A program made the translations under genes and the position numbers. The notes under the pieces were generated by a model. The model searched no databases. It had not been told where the DNA came from and was given only the letters and a program-made list of their open reading frames with translations. Positions 43,789 to 55,641 of a stretch of DNA of 64,000 bases are shown piece by piece. This stretch comes from Cercophora sp. LCS_1 (lineage: Eukaryota; Ascomycota; Sordariomycetes; Sordariales; Lasiosphaeriaceae): positions 248,001-312,000 of the forward strand of contig JAPZLL010000022.1 of the NCBI GenBank assembly GCA_036250225.1, written 5' to 3'. The stretch's first letter is position 1. Each line of letters opens with the position of its first letter.

Positions 43789-45016
43789 ATGGCATCCTCC
43801 GAGCGTCAAACAAAAGTACGTCGTGGACTAGGCTATTTGCCTGAGAACATGCATCCCGAAGACCCAGCTTCGGTGTTGTGCTCTCGCTATGCCTGGATTT
43901 CAGCTGACAATGTACTATCAGAAGCGACGCCTTGATGATGGGGATAGCATTATGCCAACTTTTCAAGCTCCATCTAGGTTCAGGCCAACAATACCAAGAG
44001 ACTGGACGATTTCAGTTGCAGTACCAACCAGTATCATCGGCGAGTAAGATTCCCTTTTGATCAAAATGCTTCCAAATAGATGGTTAACGTTTGTCCATTA
44101 GCTGTGTTACAAGGGAGCAGAGAACTACCTTTGCGGGCCGTGTTGCCCGCGCCTTGGCTATCTTCTGCGTTGATGAGATCGTTGTTTACGACGACAGTCC
44201 CGTGGACCAACGTCCCGGTGATGTTGACCAGGATGCTTACACCGGCGATGTAGCCCCGGCGCACTTCCTTGAGCATCTTTTGAACTATTTGGAGACGCCG
44301 CCATTCATGCGCAAATCCCTGTTTCCCCTTCACCCCAACCTCCGCTCCCAGGGCCTGCTTCCCAACCTGGAGATGCCTCACCATCCCCACAAAGACGAGT
44401 GGCTGTCTTATAGAGAGGGCATAACAGAAGGTCCGGCGAGGAACGGAAAAGGGTAAGGAGCGTTCTTCCACTTCGAGGCAGCTTTGCTGACCGTCTCAGC
44501 ACAATTGTCGACATCGGCATGCCCGAAAAGGCCACAATAAACGACACAATCCCCCCAAAGACACGTGTGACCCTCAAGATGCCGGATGGAGGTAAAGGGC
44601 CCGCAGAGCCTGTCCACCCAACAGCTCCCCGAACGGGCTCTGGCTACTTCTGGGGCTACACCGTACGAAAAGCGTCAACCCTGTCCGAGGTGTTGACTGG
44701 GTGCCCCTACGAGGAGGGCTACGATCTGAGCATTGGCACATCAGAGCGTGGACTGCCGCTTTCAAGGGCGTTCCCCGATCATACCGAAGCCGATTTCAAG
44801 CATCTCATAGTCGTTTTCGGTGGACCTCGTGGACTGGAATATGCGGCCATGAACGACGCCGAGCTGAGCTCCATGAGCATTTCTGGGTCGCGAACGAAGG
44901 AGCTTTTCGATCACTGGGTCAACGTGCTTCCAAATCAGGGAAGCAGAGGTATCAGGACCGACGAGGCCATGTTGATAGCGTTGGCCGGTCTACGGAGATT
45001 GTGGGATAGCAGCTGA
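43789..45016 (+). CDS. SPOUT-fold RNA methyltransferase (C9orf114/SPOUT1 family)
   Basis: Four exons (43789-43815, 43922-44043, 44102-44452, 44500-45016; introns 106, 58 and 47 bp) give 338 residues. After a short basic N-terminus comes RPTIPRDWTISVAVPTSIIGDC. Then TTFAGRVARALAIFCVDEIVVYDD marks the start of the SPOUT domain. An inserted OB-like domain follows (HLLNYLETPPFMRKSLFPLHPNLRSQGLLP, TIVDIGMPEKA, FWGYTVRKASTLSEVL). The C-terminal knot has HLIVVFGGPRGLEYA and NVLPNQGSRGIRTDEAMLIALAGLRRLW, including the SAM-loop motif. Members methylate RNA; the substrate here is not known. Exon 2 could begin 18 nt earlier at another in-frame acceptor. Confidence 0.92.
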
Positions 45017-45239
45017 CCGATGTAGCCGTTCTTTTTCTCTTCTGCTCGCGAATCAGATACCAACTTTCCATTGTCTCGCTGCATCTTTGGCTGCGTCTCG
45101 ACAGCATTTCGATTGTGTATCATCGCCCTCTCCCCTGCTCACTGACAGATGCATGACATCCAATAAACCACCCCTCGGAGGAATCTCTTTGGAACTTTCT
45201 GGGCGATCCGATCAGAAGTACTACCAACGCCTCCACCTC

Positions 45240-45262
45240 CACCCGCACCCGCACCCGCACCC
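45240..45262. repeat. CACCCG hexamer tandem repeat
   Basis: Three exact CACCCG units plus a partial fourth, in the 3' flank of the SPOUT methyltransferase gene. Confidence 0.8.
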
Positions 45263-45980
45263 CTCCCCTCTTTCCCCTCATATATACACCCTCCCCAAGA
45301 ATGATTGATGAACTGACGGGGTTTTGTCTTTTCAAGCCTAGATCATACCCAACGCGGCCCATCTCCGCAACCTTGCATTGCATTGCGTGACTTGGCTAAA
45401 ATTGCCAACTTGCAGATGCTCGACCCCTCACGGATGCTGACGACTACTTTTCTGCAATGCAAAAGCAACCAACGTTGCTTTTTTTTTTTTTGTCCCTCCC
45501 CTCCCTCGGAGCGCCGCACTGAAAAAGACTCCGCGGGCGTAAAACTGGCCGAAGGCTCGTTCCAATCTGGTCTGGCCTCATCAAGACCAAGCGACGCGGT
45601 TGAGTGACATTCCGCCGGATGCATATGTCGGCCGGCCCTTACGCGGGAACTCGAGTCTCCAACAGGGTTGTGTCAACGATTTGCCAACCAACCCTTTTTT
45701 TTTACCAATGGATAACTAATGATATCAAGCGACGAGCCGACCCGTTTACTTTTTAAGCTTGTTGGAATTTTGCGCTGCGTTGCACCAGACGAACTGAGGT
45801 AGTTGACCTGTCTTTTTTTTTTTTTTTTTCTGTCAGCGTCACCCCTGGGTCGAAGAAACTCTTTGGTGTGTATGTACACCTCGGGGCTTTCTCAAGCGAG
45901 AGGTAAGGTGGCTGCAAGCAGGCCAGAGCCGATGCGTTTGCTGTGTGCTTACCCCTACCCTACCTACCCTTGATCTAACC

Positions 45981-46005
45981 TGTGTGTGTGTGGGGGGGGG
46001 GGGGG
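45981..46005. repeat. TG microsatellite joined to a 14-base G run
   Basis: Five TG dinucleotides run directly into 14 consecutive G. The run is a possible G-quadruplex former and also a likely site of sequencing length error. Confidence 0.85.
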
Positions 46006-47289
46006 TTATCAATACGAGACGTCTTCTGCGACCGCCTTGTGAAGCAAAAGTTTGGGTTGGATAACGAGCACGCGGAATGGAATGTGTGTGCAGTGAGCTA
46101 TAATATGCAAGTCTGCAGGATGAGACAAGCAGGGTGTATATGATCCTTGGGGTCTTGACAATCGACAACCTTCTGCTGGCGGTCAAAACAACACGAGGGA
46201 CGATGTCGCGATATGCGGGTGCTGACACCCGGGGATCAAATTGAAACACGTACCCCGCATCCCCGGTTGAGTGTCAAGTCGGTCCCGTTGGAATGGGAAG
46301 AGGGTGACCTTGTTCTGGTCTGAGTTAGAGCTTGTGGTTGGGATTATCCTGTATAACCACTCTGTTCACTACATGCAGTCAGCTTACCGACTTGCCCGCT
46401 CCGGTGTTTTGTGGATGCCGATCAATAGGTTGTGGCTTGTTGAATCGCGCAAGACTTCATATTTGTGGGAGGCAGTCTGCTGTTGATACTGACTTTATTA
46501 CCTTGTGGTGAGATCGTTGGGTTGAGGATACTCGGGCTGTGTTTTCTATCTGAATTGTTGGACTTCATTCCTGCACTGCTGAACTTGGATCACGATACAA
46601 CTCCAGTCGGTATGGAGGATCAATGCCTCGTGACATATCCGAGTGTTAGTCCGGGGGCTTGTGTTTCTGCTCTTTTGCGATGGTATAAGCTGACCGGGGA
46701 TACCGAGCCGAATGGGGGTACATGAGGCCAAAATGAAAAACGGTGCTGTGGTATCTGCCGTTCGGTCACGAAGGCGAAAGCTGGATACCATTTCCGCCGT
46801 ACATTGTTGAGTGAGATGTATTTCGCACTGGAAGCTAAGCTTGAGCGGTCTCGGTTACACGGGTGCAGGTTGGCGGCTTTACACAGTAGGGCTCCTATTT
46901 TCTAGGTGAGTTCTGGGTCACATGGCCGGCTAAATAGCAAAATATCGGCGGCGAATGTAAACAAACCCCTGAACCGCAGTCTTGAGTGGCTTTGCTCCAA
47001 CTGCGAGGCAATGTTGATGATAAACATGGCACCAAAGCATTGGGTTGACAACTATCCAAAGACCCAAAAGCTTTGCAGGATATCAGGAGATGAAAGAAGC
47101 ACTTCTGACCTTTCACGACAGGCTTAGCAGGCAGCAAGACAGGTAAAGCCTTTGGCGTCGACACTCTCAGCGTAAACATTCTCATATTATTTTGGCTCTA
47201 TTTCTAAGAAATTACTAATATTAGGAAGTATCGTTAGGTATCCCAGGTGCTTCACCACCCTTAATTCGACCTAGGATAAGACACCTTTG

Positions 47290-49257
47290 TTAGGTGCCGC
47301 TGTCGATCTGCTCGGCAACATTGCGGTGAGTCCACGCATCCCACTCCCCACATGACTGATACGTCTTCTCTGGAATGCGCATCTTCATCACCTCTCTGGG
47401 CCGGATAAGGAACGACGAGAAGAAACCACCCGATGCATGCCATGCGATGTGGCAGTGGAAACCCCATGCTCCTGCAATTTATCAGTCAGCTTTCATCGAA
47501 AGAGCAACACTCAAAAGCCATACCTGGGGTTGCATCAAACTGCAGGACGAGGTGGCCGCCACCACGAACAATCTGGACATCACGCCTTTGTGGGTTGCTC
47601 GGACGGACGATGTTCCCATCCCAGGGCCCAGGTCCTTCGTGGAGAATATAGGGGTTGTGGCCATGCAAATGCATGGGATGACTGGCAACGGCTTAGCAAA
47701 GACAAGGATGGGGTAGACTGGGAACACTCACGGTCCAGGAGTCTTGTTGACGACAACGATGCGAATCGATGTGTTGGCAAGGAAGTTCAGGACGTTCCAT
47801 TCCTCCTCAAAGGTGAAGTTTCCTTCGTTTGCCTGCAGCAAGATGGGGTTGTTGTAGTTTGCCCTCATGGACACGCCACCAAACTTCCAGAGCGTGATAT
47901 CCGACTCGTTGGTAAAAATCTCAATCTCCATTGTGTGTGTGGTAGTAGGCTGCGGCACGGGAATAGGCATCAAGGGCTCAGTGACCGAGAGGTCATCGTT
48001 GGCACACGGTGGGCTCGGCAGATCCCAGGGCGAGGTGGTTGGCGTCTTGGTGCTATCGGCATCATCGTAGTAGACAGCCGCCACGGCGTTGGGCTGCTTA
48101 GCCGGGGCGCATGTCAGGTCGGACCGCATCCAGAAAGCGGAGCCCTCGGCATTGGCCTCAACGAGAACATCGGCGCGTTGGCCAACGCCCAGCGTCACCA
48201 CCTTGGTTTCGTAGGGCTTGATGGGGGTGAAATCGTTCGCAATCACCTTGAGCATATGTCCGTCAATCGAAAACTGTTGCACACCGTCGGCACCAGAGTT
48301 GACGAGCCGAAGGCGATGGACCTTGCCTCGCGTGAGCTGGAACTTGGAGATGCCAGCGTTGTTGGTGCAAGGTGTTGTGTCGCCAGGCTCAACGGTTGAG
48401 CAGTCAAAGTTCATCTTTCCGTTGATGAGGTTGTTGTCAGACGGAACCTGCGGGCTACCGCCGGGGGAGAGCATCTTCTCAATGAGGTCAAAGTATTCGC
48501 CGTGGTACCAATCTTGCCGTCTGTCAGCTACTATGTCGAAAGGCGTAGTGTCGTGGGGTCTTACCACTGAGCAACACTGGCCCGAGGTCAATGTCATAGG
48601 GCTCCGTCAAGGGACCATGAACCACGATTGGTCCGAGGATTCCGCCCGAGTACTGAGCGGAGTAGTGGGAGTGGTACCAGGTGCTGCCGTAGAGATCTGC
48701 GATAAACTCATATGTGAGGCTCTTGCCGGGGGCGATAGGACACTGTGAAACACCCGGGGAGCCATCTTCCCAGGGCCGGCCAGCTGGAATGAAACCATGC
48801 CAGTGGATGCCTGCGCCTTCTTCGGGGCCTGTGATGTTGTTGTGGACGTTGACGACAATTGTATCGCCCCAGTTGGCCTCAATGAGAGGTCCGGGGAAGG
48901 CACCGTTGACAAGAAGGACGTCTCTCTCATATCCATCAGGGGCAATGACTCCACGGCTGACCGTAAAGTCGTAGGTTCGAATGATTCCAGTTTTGGGTGA
49001 ATGAGTGTAAGGGTTGTCACCCCAAGCAGTCAGTTTACCCCAAGGGTAGCCATCAGGCAAGGGATTGTTGGTGAGAAACAGGGGAAGGGCTGGAAACAGC
49101 AGGGTTCCCCACGTGGAAGCGCTGCATAGCAGACATGAGCTTGAATGTCCCCGACCGAGGCAAACACGTACCCGTTGGTTTTTGCTTGAGATAAAGTCCC
49201 GGCTGCATTGTAGATGGCCGAGGCAGCTCGGGTGAAGAAGGGGCCAAGTACGCCCAT
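47290..49257 (-). CDS. Laccase-like multicopper oxidase (asco-laccase type)
   Basis: Five exons (49257-49172, 49121-48565, 48512-47732, 47681-47524, 47471-47290; introns 50-52 bp) join in frame to 587 residues. All four copper motifs are present: HWHGF, WYHSHYSAQ, HPMHLHGHNPY and HCHIAWHASGGF, with the T1 axial position occupied by Phe. The asco-laccase traits are the long N-terminal spacer, the LVNGAFPGPLIEANWGD strand, and a C-terminus ending DSG plus one residue (DSGT), like the processed DSGL/I/V plug. There is no ordinary signal peptide: the first ~30 residues are only mildly hydrophobic, while a hydrophobic stretch TLLFPALPLFL lies at ~36-46. It may be a signal anchor, or a first exon may be missing. 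Intron 2 needs an AAG acceptor. Substrates (phenols, melanin precursors) are inferred from family. Confidence 0.93.
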
Positions 49258-51489
49258 CTTGGGCTTTTAGGAAGAACGAAACAACAGAACAGAACGAAAG
49301 TTAGGCATGGACTCGGAAAAGAAACTACCGGTGGAAGATTTTGGCGGCACTGTGTTGCTGTTGAAGATGAAGTAGCCTTGACCTGCGTGGAGGGAGATGG
49401 GAGAAGATATAAGAGAGGGGTCCTCCGGGACGATCACAGGGCCGATCAGGATGCAAGGGCCTTCCGGCCGACGGACGGGGATATCCCCTGGGTGGCATCA
49501 ACGGCGCGGCCCTGGGGACGCCACACGCCGCCAGCAAGATAATGTTCGGGGCAGTAAGAAGCGACAAAGACGTTGGGGTGCACATCGAACAGTTGGTGGT
49601 GACCCTTAGCGCCCCCCCATTCTTGCTCGAGGGCAATCCTTGGAATCCCTATCGAGAGCCTCTCCTGCCGACCGGCTTTCAGGGGTATTGAGACATGGCG
49701 TCTGCGGACTTTCGCTGGCCTGCCTGCCTTGGCCGGGCTTAGCTCTCGGCGGGACGGGAAACCGACGGGATGGGAGCCAACTCCATTTAGGGATGAGGAC
49801 GTCGTCGAGGCCGGCAGGTTAGCCAAGCTCGGAGAAAGACGGTGAGGTCTAACCGCATGAGCATTCCGGCCATCTAAGCAGTTGGGCTCCACCGGAGCGA
49901 TATCAGCCTCTAATACGTGTGTACGCAGCGTACGTTGTCCTTGTACACCGCAATTCGGACGACGATCATCGAGTTCATGATAGGGCGGCTGAAGGCTTGG
50001 GGGTCGGTGCCAAGGAGCCCACGCAGCGTCCAAGAGCCGCGGGCGGGGCGGCGGTGCAGCTTGCATTCGCAAGGGATGAGCTTTGGGTGATCGACGGTGC
50101 AGTCCATTCGTCCGCTAACGACTGCCTAGCTGATGTATTGACCTGTTTTGCATTCCGTACCACCTGGAGAGCAGTCAAACGCGGAAACGGGAAAAGAAAG
50201 ACACAGCATGATGACCGGCAGCCAAGTGCCAGAACGTGAACTGAACTTTTGCGGGTAGGTGCTGTCCAGAACAGGCGGTCTTTGCGCTGACGTGCTATCG
50301 GATTGGTCCCAGGAATGTGCCGAGGAGTCGTCCTACAAGTGTCCGACGCGCCCACAATTGTTTGTCCAAAAACTTCACAGAAGGAAACAAGGCCATGCTG
50401 GCGAAGTGCAGGCGGATGCGGCTGTCGCTGGTGGGACAGGCGATTCGCCAGCATAACCTCCAAAGCGTCCAGGTCCGACTGGCCGCTCCTGACCGGACGA
50501 TGGCGGGGATACGCGTCTGATGCGTTGGTTGGTTTAAAGTTTGGCTACTGCAGTCGAACGCTCAGATGCTGAGTGTTAGCAGCTACCTGGAAGTTTTAGG
50601 TGGCTCAGCCCTGGGCTGCGCCTGCCGTGTTGTTGTCTCGATGCAGCAGTCATCCGGAACCTGGAAGCACGCAAGGGACTGCAGCTAGCTTCCCAGCCAT
50701 CAACTTCAGACTTTGCCAACGAAGGTTTGGTCTGCAAGCCGTTGAGAAGTGACTAGTTGGACATCGGAATTCGGCTTTGTGGATGCGAGCTCTCCAACTG
50801 TTGCTCATCTGATCCCTGTGTGCACCCTGAACATAGAAACCGTCAGCAACAATGTTTTCTCGCTCGGGATTTTGTCATCACAAAGGTTCGGATTGTTGTG
50901 CCAATTCTTCGCCCTTGGCTTCTCCAGCCTCCTTGATGGTTACTCGCTGCCGGCACTCGGAAGCTAATAGAGATCGGCTTCCAGAGCAGCCGCCGAGGGT
51001 GTCTCGGGTTTTTACTTTTCAGGTTCTGATTTGTGTAATTACCGAAGACAGCATGTGCTGTGTCACTCGAGCCTCTTGCAACCGTACGCTGCCCAATTGC
51101 TCCCGCGAGGTCCCTTGGCGATGTATTTCTACCAGGAGGTTGAACCGCTTCGGGGGCACCAGACTTATAGAACACACTTGTGCTGTGTGCTCCTCGGCAG
51201 CACTGGTTTGGCTCTCCAAAAACTGGATCTGGAACACCAAAAAACACTGCGCCAAATCCAACCTCATGGATGCGGCTCCGACAGGAGCCCCCCTGGCATG
51301 AAAAGGGTGGATTTTCCTCTCCCTCAATGTCGCAACCGTCCCACATGCACAGATCAGGGATGCTGTGTTTTCCCCAACCCCGTCCCATTTCGCCCCAAGG
51401 GTCAGAAGTCCTCATATATACAATCGATAGTACACGTTCGGTTCCGAACTCGCGTAAGCTATTTCGGGTTTCGGTGGTGTTTCCATGCC
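49258..51489. other. Intergenic region between laccase and MGR2, 2.2 kb
   Basis: Presumed laccase promoter followed by the MGR2 3' flank. A 208-codon minus-strand frame (49446-50072) has no motif and an Arg/Pro/His-rich composition typical of GC-rich chance frames. No RNA gene or repeat recognised. Confidence 0.5.
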
Positions 51490-52060
51490 TTACTCCAACT
51501 TGTGCTGAGGGCGGAACCTTTGGGCCGCCATTACAAGTGGTCGCCTGTGCTGAGCTCGGAGGTATGCTTCTTGAATCATAGGCGACGAATCGGACCTGAT
51601 GACGCTTCCAATCGACATAAAGAATCTGTCGGAGAGGGCTGTCAGAAGGATGTTCGGTCGAGGGCGCGGCTCGCTAGTATCCTCACCCAAATGTAGCCCC
51701 TGAACCCAGCATGTACTGGCCAAGTGTTCTCATGATTCCATTCGGTCCAGCTCCATACCGGAAAATGTTGACAGTTCCTGCGTCATGTTAGGGAAGTGGT
51801 GGTCGTGGAGAGCGGCAAGCGTACCAAAGATGAAGCCAATGGTCACACCAACAGCTGTAGCCGTGCGTATCAGCATTCCGAACATACATCGAGTGTGCAT
51901 CAAGACGTACTGCCGCCCATCAACGCGCCCATCTTGACTGCGAACCAGATGTTAGCCAGGAACAGGAACCATGGGCTCTCTGCCCGTTCGGTGTTCGGGG
52001 GCTCGTCATACGCTTGTCGATAGTGGAACCGGCACCCCCGTGGCTAGGCGGAGGAGGCAT
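51490..52060 (-). CDS. MGR2: TIM23 translocase subunit Mgr2 (ROMO1 homolog), five exons
   Basis: Five small exons (52060-52012, 51937-51911, 51854-51825, 51777-51687, 51625-51490) with introns of 74, 56, 47 and 61 bp join in frame to 110 residues, close to the 113 of yeast Mgr2. All donors are GTATGA, GTACGT, GTACGC or GTGAGG and all acceptors end in CAG. The N-terminus MPPPPSHGGAGS leads to the conserved DKLKMGALMGGTVGVTIG and FIFGTVNIFRYGAGPNG, then RTLGQYMLGSGATFGFFMSIG, giving two Gly-rich membrane helices as in ROMO1/Mgr2. A polar tail (SSPMIQEAYLRAQ) follows. In yeast Mgr2 gates lateral release of proteins into the inner membrane by TIM23. Exons of 27-91 nt make the gene invisible to ORF scanning, apart from its last exon. 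Confidence 0.93.
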
Positions 52061-53309
52061 TTTGAATAGCAGTATATTTGCGCGCGCGTTTGCGGATTAT
52101 CGTCTGTTCAAGCAATGTCGTTTGTTTGCGAGCCACCGAAAAAGCTACAAGGGCTGTGATGCAAGGCCGAACCTAAACCGGGCCCGCGTGCACGGGCCAG
52201 TGGTGCATTCAATCGGCATCGCCCGGGCCTTGCCGAAGGAAAGCGCGATGCCCCAAAGTTCTCTCACTACAGATGTTGCCGACATACGGTCATGGCCGTG
52301 GCGCCTCCCATGAGTCTACAAGGTGTATAGGAATCCGGTTTCATTTGGCATACACAATAGAGCTTGTTTCTGCTTTGAATCCAAGTATTTTGTAGTATTC
52401 TTGGCCCCCCGCCCCCATTGGCAAAGACTGAGGCTTGAAGTCTCTTGAGTGGACCGCGGGACAGGTTGGGTGTGGGTGGATGAGGGGCCCGGGCGCTTGG
52501 GCCAGCCGGGTCCCATCACTCGCTTCCAAAAGTGACACGAGACAGAAGAAGGGTGCGGTGGAGGAAATCCACTCACGTGACGTAGCCGGCAACAGCCCCA
52601 GCGGGCTCAGGAGGTTCGATCGAGGTGGATCAGGCACAACATTATTGTTCAGTAGCGTGCCAGATGTCGGGATGGCAGATGTGAGTGGTTTCTGTAAAGA
52701 CGGGTCTAAAAGAGAGTGTGGTCGACTCCCCAGGAGACAGGCGGCCGGTCCCGCAAATAGAAAGCGCAAAGACGCAGAAGGCACAAGGGCAAGTCCTGCC
52801 TGGCGCGTGCGCGTTGATCGCCTTGAGGCCCCATCCCCTCGCTAAGCGCCTCGACAGCCAGGAGACCTTCGCCTCAAAATCTTGCCAACCTCACTCCTTC
52901 AGTTGCTTGTCGCATTGCAAGCCCTTTTGCCACCCACCATTTCGTCCAGAATTCACCATCATTGCTAGGTATGCTTCGAGATCCGTCGGATTTTTTCCTT
53001 TGAGTCACTCTTTGCCCGCTTGCGCCCGGGCATAATCGCTCCTCGTCGCCGCAACCTCCGACCGACCTGCGACGTGCCGCGACGTCAGAGCTGACCTTCG
53101 ACTTCCTCGCAGCCCGTCGCGACGTCTATCCGTCCCGAGATCGAGGCTTTTGTGGTTACATCAATTGTAGCGTGACCGACAAGTATTTTGCCGATTGATT
53201 CACGCATGCCAATCGCGCCAGGAGCCCGCCGACTCGATCGAGCCAGTCCCTCCAGCATCCCTCTTCCGCGTGGCCGACCTGTCCCTTTCGTTTTCATCGC
53301 GCCTTCCTC
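52061..53309. other. Divergent promoter region of MGR2 and the FHA-domain gene
   Basis: 1.25 kb. The last ~450 bp are pyrimidine-rich and leader-like for the FHA gene. No other gene recognised. Confidence 0.55.
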
Positions 53310-55641
53310 ATGACGGCTGTCGCCGCCTCTCACAGTTTCGCGAATCTCAACCGGCCGGGATGGGGTAACGGCGGCCAGAGTGGAAATTCGATTAGCGCAG
53401 ACGACATCAAAATGTTTGGAACCCGCAAGACTATGCAAAGGACCAACTCTTCTTCATCAATCTCGTCGACCTCGTCCAACTCATCAACGGCTACGGTAAT
53501 ATCGAATAGTCAGACAAATGGAAATCCCATGCCGCCCAACGGCGATCTAAGCGCGCACAGTTGGCAAAACACTACGCGGAAACGGCCTCCGCAATCAAAA
53601 CCCTGGCCGAACGGGAAAGCGGAGGGTGCCTCCGAGTTCCAGAGGTCTACTCCAGCGCGTCCGCCTGCGGTTAACGGCACGAACGGACCGTCACAGTCGG
53701 TTCTCAGTCAGCAAACGCACATCATGGCCCAAAATGGCGCCTCCAGGCCTAGTGCAGACGGAATCGGGCCGGGGCGACAACCAGTTCTCTCCTTACTCTC
53801 CCTCAATGGCAGCTTCGAACGGAAGACGATTTCGGTGCCCTTCTACCCAGATACCCTCCGGATCGGCCGCCAGACCAACGCCAAAACTGTGCCGACCCCG
53901 GTCAACGGATTCTTCGATAGCAAAGTGCTTTCGAGGCAGCACGCTGAAGTATGGGCCGACGCAAGCGGCAAGATCTGGATTCGGGATGTTAAATCCTCCA
54001 ACGGAACTTTCGTGAACGGGACACGTCTATCTCCTGAGAACAGGGAGTCTGAGCCGCACGAACTACAACCTCAGGACCAGCTTGAACTCGGCATCGATAT
54101 TGTGAGCGAAGACCAAAAGACAGTTGTTCATCACAAGGTGGCTGCTAAGGTCGAGCACGCGGGATTTGTCAGTCCCTCCAATAACCCCTTGGACATGAAC
54201 TTTGGGGAGATCGATCCTTCAAATGGGAATTTGATGCAGGGTCCCGGGCAGCCTCCAAGAGGGCGATCTTCTAGCCAGGCCTCTATGGGCGCAAACGGCC
54301 GCGCGCCGCCTGCTAATATGGGAGGGCCGTTGAATGGCATGGCGCAGCAACGGCAGTTCTGGTTGAATCCGATAACTACGGAACATATCGTGAAGAAGCT
54401 TCATGCAAGTATTCCCCCCCAGAACTCCATACTCGACACTAACGATGCGTCTTATCTAGGCCGAGATGCGCAATGCCCGCCTCCAAAATCAAGATCTTGC
54501 GCGCACTAGCCAGTTTATCAGCGCTCTCCTGTCGAAGGACGATGTTAGGAACCAGGACAAGCCAGAACCTCAAGCTGCTGAGCCCCCGAAAACCCAACCG
54601 CTCACAAACGGAAACCTATCTTTCCGCTCAGACGGTGGGAAGACCAGGTTTTCCGAACCCCCCGCCCCGCCACCGTCGCAACCGCTGCCAGAAAAGCCAG
54701 ACATCTCCAGGCCAGCATCCGAAGTCCCATCCCTCAAGCGGGGAACGACAGAGCGACCAAAGTCGCACCCCCCCAACACATCACCTACCCGTCCCGACAG
54801 CAGTTTAAACCAGATTATGCAGTTGACCGAGGCCCTTAACAACGCGAAGAAGGAGCTAGACAACCACACCGCTCGTGTTAGGGACCTTGAGGAAAAGTTG
54901 ACTAAGGAGCGGGAAGCGCGCCAGCTTGCCGAGGATATGGTGCAAAAGATGGAAGAAAATAGCCATGCTACCACCCTGAATGGCTCAGCCGGGCATCCCA
55001 TGGTTAATGGCCACTCGGAGTTGGAAAAGGCTTTCGACTTGCCGGCTGAAAGGCCGTCGACACCGGAGACGGTCGCACCTGCAGAACCTGTCGAAGCAAG
55101 TTCGCCGCAACCCGACAAGGTCGAAGCATTGGCCGCCGCCTTCCAAGCTCGCATAGACTCGATGACATTGGAAATGTCTGGTCTTCGGGAACAGTTGGAA
55201 GCCTTCAGGTTACGAGCGGAGAAGGCAGAAGCTGACCGCGATGCTGATCGAAAGACCCTTGCCGAGATGGTGGAGCAGATTCGTCAGCGCGACGAAGAGG
55301 AGGCAAAGCGAGCAGCAGAACGCAAGTCGCGTTCGTTATCCAGAGCAAGGTCCCGGGCTGCTGGCCTCGACGAGAAGGGAGAGGCTCCCCCAGCACAAAA
55401 TGGCACAGCAACGAAGCCAATCCCCCAGCATGATGGTGCTGCTGCGGAGGCAGCTTCCGTGCCGACCCTCTCTCGGGCAAATACTATCACGCCGACTACA
55501 AGCGCGTTGGCGACGTCGTCGCAGGATCCAGCCATCATGCAAACCCTGCCTTACGCCTCTATGATCGGGGTAGTCCTCATTGGCATGGGTTTGATGGCTT
55601 ATCTCAACGGCTGGCAGCCCCAGGCGAAGCTCGACCACTGA
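53310..55641 (+). CDS. ham-4: FHA-domain, coiled-coil, tail-anchored protein (SLMAP / HAM-4 / PRO45 type, STRIPAK)
   Basis: Two exons (53310-54404, 54460-55641) give 758 residues. The FHA domain spans ~175-285: PFYPDTLRIGRQTNAKTVP, FFDSKVLSRQHAEVWADASGKIWIRDVKSSNGTFVNG (phosphothreonine-binding SRxHAxV and SSNGT motifs). A Ser/Asn-rich region precedes it. A conserved helix crosses the junction (WLNPITTEHIVKKLH then AEMRNARLQNQDLARTSQFI). Coiled coil follows at ~490-550 and again near 620-660. The protein ends in a single hydrophobic anchor (SMIGVVLIGMGLMAYLNGW). This plan is that of Far9/Far10, SLMAP, Neurospora HAM-4 and Sordaria PRO45, the STRIPAK subunit at nuclear envelope, ER and mitochondria, needed for hyphal fusion and fruiting. 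The intron is a GC-AG type (donor GCAAGT). Confidence 0.9.

Larger units (their letters stand above)
45017..47289. other. Convergent intergenic region, 2.3 kb
   Basis: Between the SPOUT gene and the laccase gene, both ending here. It contains poly-T runs (45480, 45690, 45811), a CACCCG tandem (45240-45262) and a TG/poly-G tract (45981-46005). About 46900-47230 is AT-richer with several stops in all frames and could be decayed repeat. No gene supported. Confidence 0.5.

Noticed and set aside
46895..47230. Possible transposon reverse-transcriptase fragment
   Set aside because: The AT-richer stretch suggested a decayed element, but neither strand gave recognisable reverse-transcriptase or integrase motifs.
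49446..50072. 208-codon minus-strand open frame upstream of the laccase
   Set aside because: Arg/Pro/His-rich chance frame in GC-rich DNA with no recognisable domain.
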